Of a stretch of 64,000 bases of DNA, positions 62,137 through 64,000 are shown in pieces (the first letter of the stretch is position 1; the number at the start of each line of letters is the position of its first letter). Source of the stretch: Lachnospiraceae bacterium. Its GTDB lineage: Bacteria > Bacillota_A > Clostridia > Lachnospirales > Lachnospiraceae. Under the pieces are notes generated by a model. The model saw only the letters and a list, made by a program, of their open reading frames with translations, searched no databases and was not told where the DNA came from. Made by a program: the position numbers and the translations under genes. The stretch lies in NCBI GenBank assembly GCA_024684065.1, contig JAIKXO010000258.1, forward strand, positions 1 through 64,000, in the 5' to 3' direction.

Positions 62137-64000
62137 TTAATTTATCGATATACTCTCTCCGTCAAGTCCGGCGAACATGATAAAGCCTTCCGCGGGAAGC
62201 GGGATGTTGTCCGAAGCTTTCAGCATGTGAGTTGAATAAACAACTTCATGATACTTGTTGTAAACATAGATAACAGCATCCTCCTGGCGGCCTGCCGTGA
62301 TGGTACTTCCTGCCATATCATCACCGATAACAAACCACTGTGCCTCGTCATCATGAAGGCTGACCTCCGTGACACGGGCATCAAACACAGGAAGCTCATC
62401 AGCGAATCTGTAGTTTGCTCCCCTCGAAGTCTCAAGTATCGTGGCAGAAGATCCGTCTGATAAAGTCTGTGATGTAAGCCGGACATCGACAAGATCCCGG
62501 TTCGAGCTGCAGGGCATGGTGGTAAAGGATACGGCATTCGTCTCATCTTCAATCCTAAGTGGTCTTCCGCCCAGCCCGGTTTGGGAATATACATATCCGG
62601 GAAGCTCATCCGGCATATATACGCATGCGAAGGGCTTGTCATATTCTGTCGAGGAGTATCTCTCACTAAATATTACCATATCTCTGCCCCGGATACTCTG
62701 CCAGGACTCTGCCGCATCAGCACTTACGGGATTCGGATCGATACGTTCTGCCGCATAACGGTAATTGGTGCTTGTACCAAGCCCTGCAGTCTGTATACCT
62801 GACCTTACCGTAAAATATACACCATTCTCACTCACTTCGATACGGCCTTCATTAAGATCCAAAGCAGGGGCACCGTTCTCATCCACACTTACAAAGCTCC
62901 CGTCTGCAGTGAACCGGTAATCATCTACTCTTTCAGCGCCGAAATCCAGATGCTTCACATGCATCATCGATTCATCAAAAGAAACATAAGCAAACTCAGG
63001 CCCATACACGGAAGAGAACACATAGAATCCTTCATATGCAGGATACTCTTGCGGTACTTTATCCGTAAATTCATAAGCCTGCTCCGCCTCATGATCGATC
63101 ACGATTCCCTTTTCTTCAAGCACCACATCAAGAAGCTCCTGCGCCATCAATTTGTTATAAGAAGAGCTGCCGCCTGTTGACAGGACCGCAACGGAGACAT
63201 CCTCATCCGGAGCTACCAGAAGATGTGCATGCTGCATGGTTACATCTCCTCCTTTACCAAGGACCCTGACTCCCGCCTGCTCATAAGCAGGGCTTTCGAC
63301 GTAATCCCAGCCAAGGCCGTTAGCGTCTTTATAGATGTCAGTATTTTCTCCTTCGTCATTCCACCTTGCAGCCATAGCATCAAGAGATCTCCGGGACAAC
63401 AGCACATCGTTTCCCTTAAAGAAGGCGCTTCCGAAGTTTGCAGTATCCGAAGCTGTGGCATAGATACCGCCGGCACCAATCGACATACAGTAGTCATGAT
63501 CATAAGGGATATTACCGGTAAGTGTTATAGGTGCATTCAGTTCATTTCGAAAAAGCGTAAGCGGTGAACCCGTATGTGCTGCACCGACAGCAGAAGCGAT
63601 GTTCTGCACGACATACCCGGTGTAATCCATACCCGTCACATTCTCTACAATAAGTTTCAGAAGATCAAATCCGTCATTGCAATATGCCGCATATTCCCCC
63701 GGTGCGTGGATCAGGCGCTGGGAGGACAGACTTTGCAGAAGATAATCTTTGTCATAAAAATTATCATCATACAAAAACATGTTCTTAGTCGATGTACCCA
63801 TGATCCCGGACGTGTGGTCCATCAGCATTCTGACGGTGATATCGGTATATCTGCCGTCAGCCATCGTAAAGTCCGGGATATAAGTTGTTATGGGTTCATC
63901 AGGCTCCACGAGACCCTGATCAACGAGCTGCATGACAGCCACGGTCACATAGACCTTACTTACCGAGCCCACACAGTAGATCCTCTCGTCAGGCAGTTCA
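62137..64000 (-). CDS. Serine hydrolase, beta-lactamase class C family (5' end outside window)
   Basis: At least 620 residues; the frame is open to the right edge and the true start lies beyond it. The catalytic SxxK is SVSK within VGSVSKVYVT, near the start of the visible part. The YxN motif is YCN in AAYCNDGFDLL, and DHTSG is conserved. The C-terminal half (from about residue 330 of the visible part) is a beta-rich extension of unknown role. Such proteins are penicillin-binding-protein or D-amino-peptidase relatives rather than proven beta-lactamases. It ends 20 bases upstream of the GNAT remnant. Confidence 0.85.
   Translation of the reverse strand, partial: ELPDERIYCVGSVSKVYVTVAVMQLVDQGLVEPDEPITTYIPDFTMADGRYTDITVRMLMDHTSGIMGTSTKNMFLYDDNFYDKDYLLQSLSSQRLIHAPGEYAAYCNDGFDLLKLIVENVTGMDYTGYVVQNIASAVGAAHTGSPLTLFRNELNAPITLTGNIPYDHDYCMSIGAGGIYATASDTANFGSAFFKGNDVLLSRRSLDAMAARWNDEGENTDIYKDANGLGWDYVESPAYEQAGVRVLGKGGDVTMQHAHLLVAPDEDVSVAVLSTGGSSSYNKLMAQELLDVVLEEKGIVIDHEAEQAYEFTDKVPQEYPAYEGFYVFSSVYGPEFAYVSFDESMMHVKHLDFGAERVDDYRFTADGSFVSVDENGAPALDLNEGRIEVSENGVYFTVRSGIQTAGLGTSTNYRYAAERIDPNPVSADAAESWQSIRGRDMVIFSERYSSTEYDKPFACVYMPDELPGYVYSQTGLGGRPLRIEDETNAVSFTTMPCSSNRDLVDVRLTSQTLSDGSSATILETSRGANYRFADELPVFDARVTEVSLHDDEAQWFVIGDDMAGSTITAGRQEDAVIYVYNKYHEVVYSTHMLKASDNIPLPAEGFIMFAGLDGESISIN

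Overview
The window looks like a chromosome segment from a Lachnospiraceae-type gut or rumen Clostridia bacterium. The grounds are three sugar ABC loci of Firmicutes type with lipoprotein binding proteins, strong AGGAGG-type ribosome sites, GH4, GH10 and GH13 glycosidases, GGDEF regulators, and small families typical of these genomes (C_GCAxxG_C_C, DUF1848, YoaP, DUF5680). I saw no rRNA, tRNA, CRISPR array, phage gene or intact transposase. Nearly all genes lie on the minus strand. The organism assignment is inference from gene content.

Layout. 0.35-7.6 kb: an alpha-galactoside locus (MelA-like GH4 enzyme, binding protein, two permeases, beta-helix lipoprotein), divergent from a LacI regulator, with two copies of one 13-bp palindromic operator between them. 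7.6-14.5 kb: a probable amino-sugar operon (binding protein, two permeases, BadF-type kinase, SIS protein, GntR/UTRA regulator), bracketed by inverted clusters of a GGGGACGGTTC repeat. 14.8-17.3 kb: a histidine-decarboxylase-like enzyme with a structured leader, and an OB-fold lipoprotein. 17.3-21.9 kb: a third sugar ABC system with its own ATPase and a binding protein anchored at both ends. 22-31.8 kb: GH10 xylanase, MATE pump, Nudix hydrolase, cation/proton antiporter, a secreted GH13 glucosidase and a diguanylate cyclase. 32-36.5 kb: a TetR, MATE, rifampicin-phosphotransferase-like operon with a clear TetR operator. 36.8-40 kb: a cyclophilin lipoprotein followed by a decayed cluster (MFS, acyl-AMP ligase, NeuD-type acetyltransferase fused to a carrier protein).

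40-52.7 kb: HD protein, SbcC and SbcD, a hybrid histidine kinase, small proteins (one a 39-residue membrane peptide), a second GGDEF protein, a membrane protein with a SHOCT-like tail, and a LysR regulator. 52.8-55.1 kb: a three-gene ABC-2 exporter on the plus strand. 55.1-64 kb: an accessory cluster of GNAT, radical SAM, transglutaminase-GNAT, WYL, DUF1848 and XRE proteins, a broken GNAT gene, and a serine hydrolase cut by the window edge.

The two strongest candidates for something undescribed are: (1) a family of compound hairpin repeats (10.8, 11.9, 37.5 and 47.9 kb) that begin at the stop codon of the upstream gene and show compensatory base changes between loci; and (2) the TetR-MATE-phosphotransferase operon, which pairs drug efflux with a possible drug-inactivating kinase under one operator.
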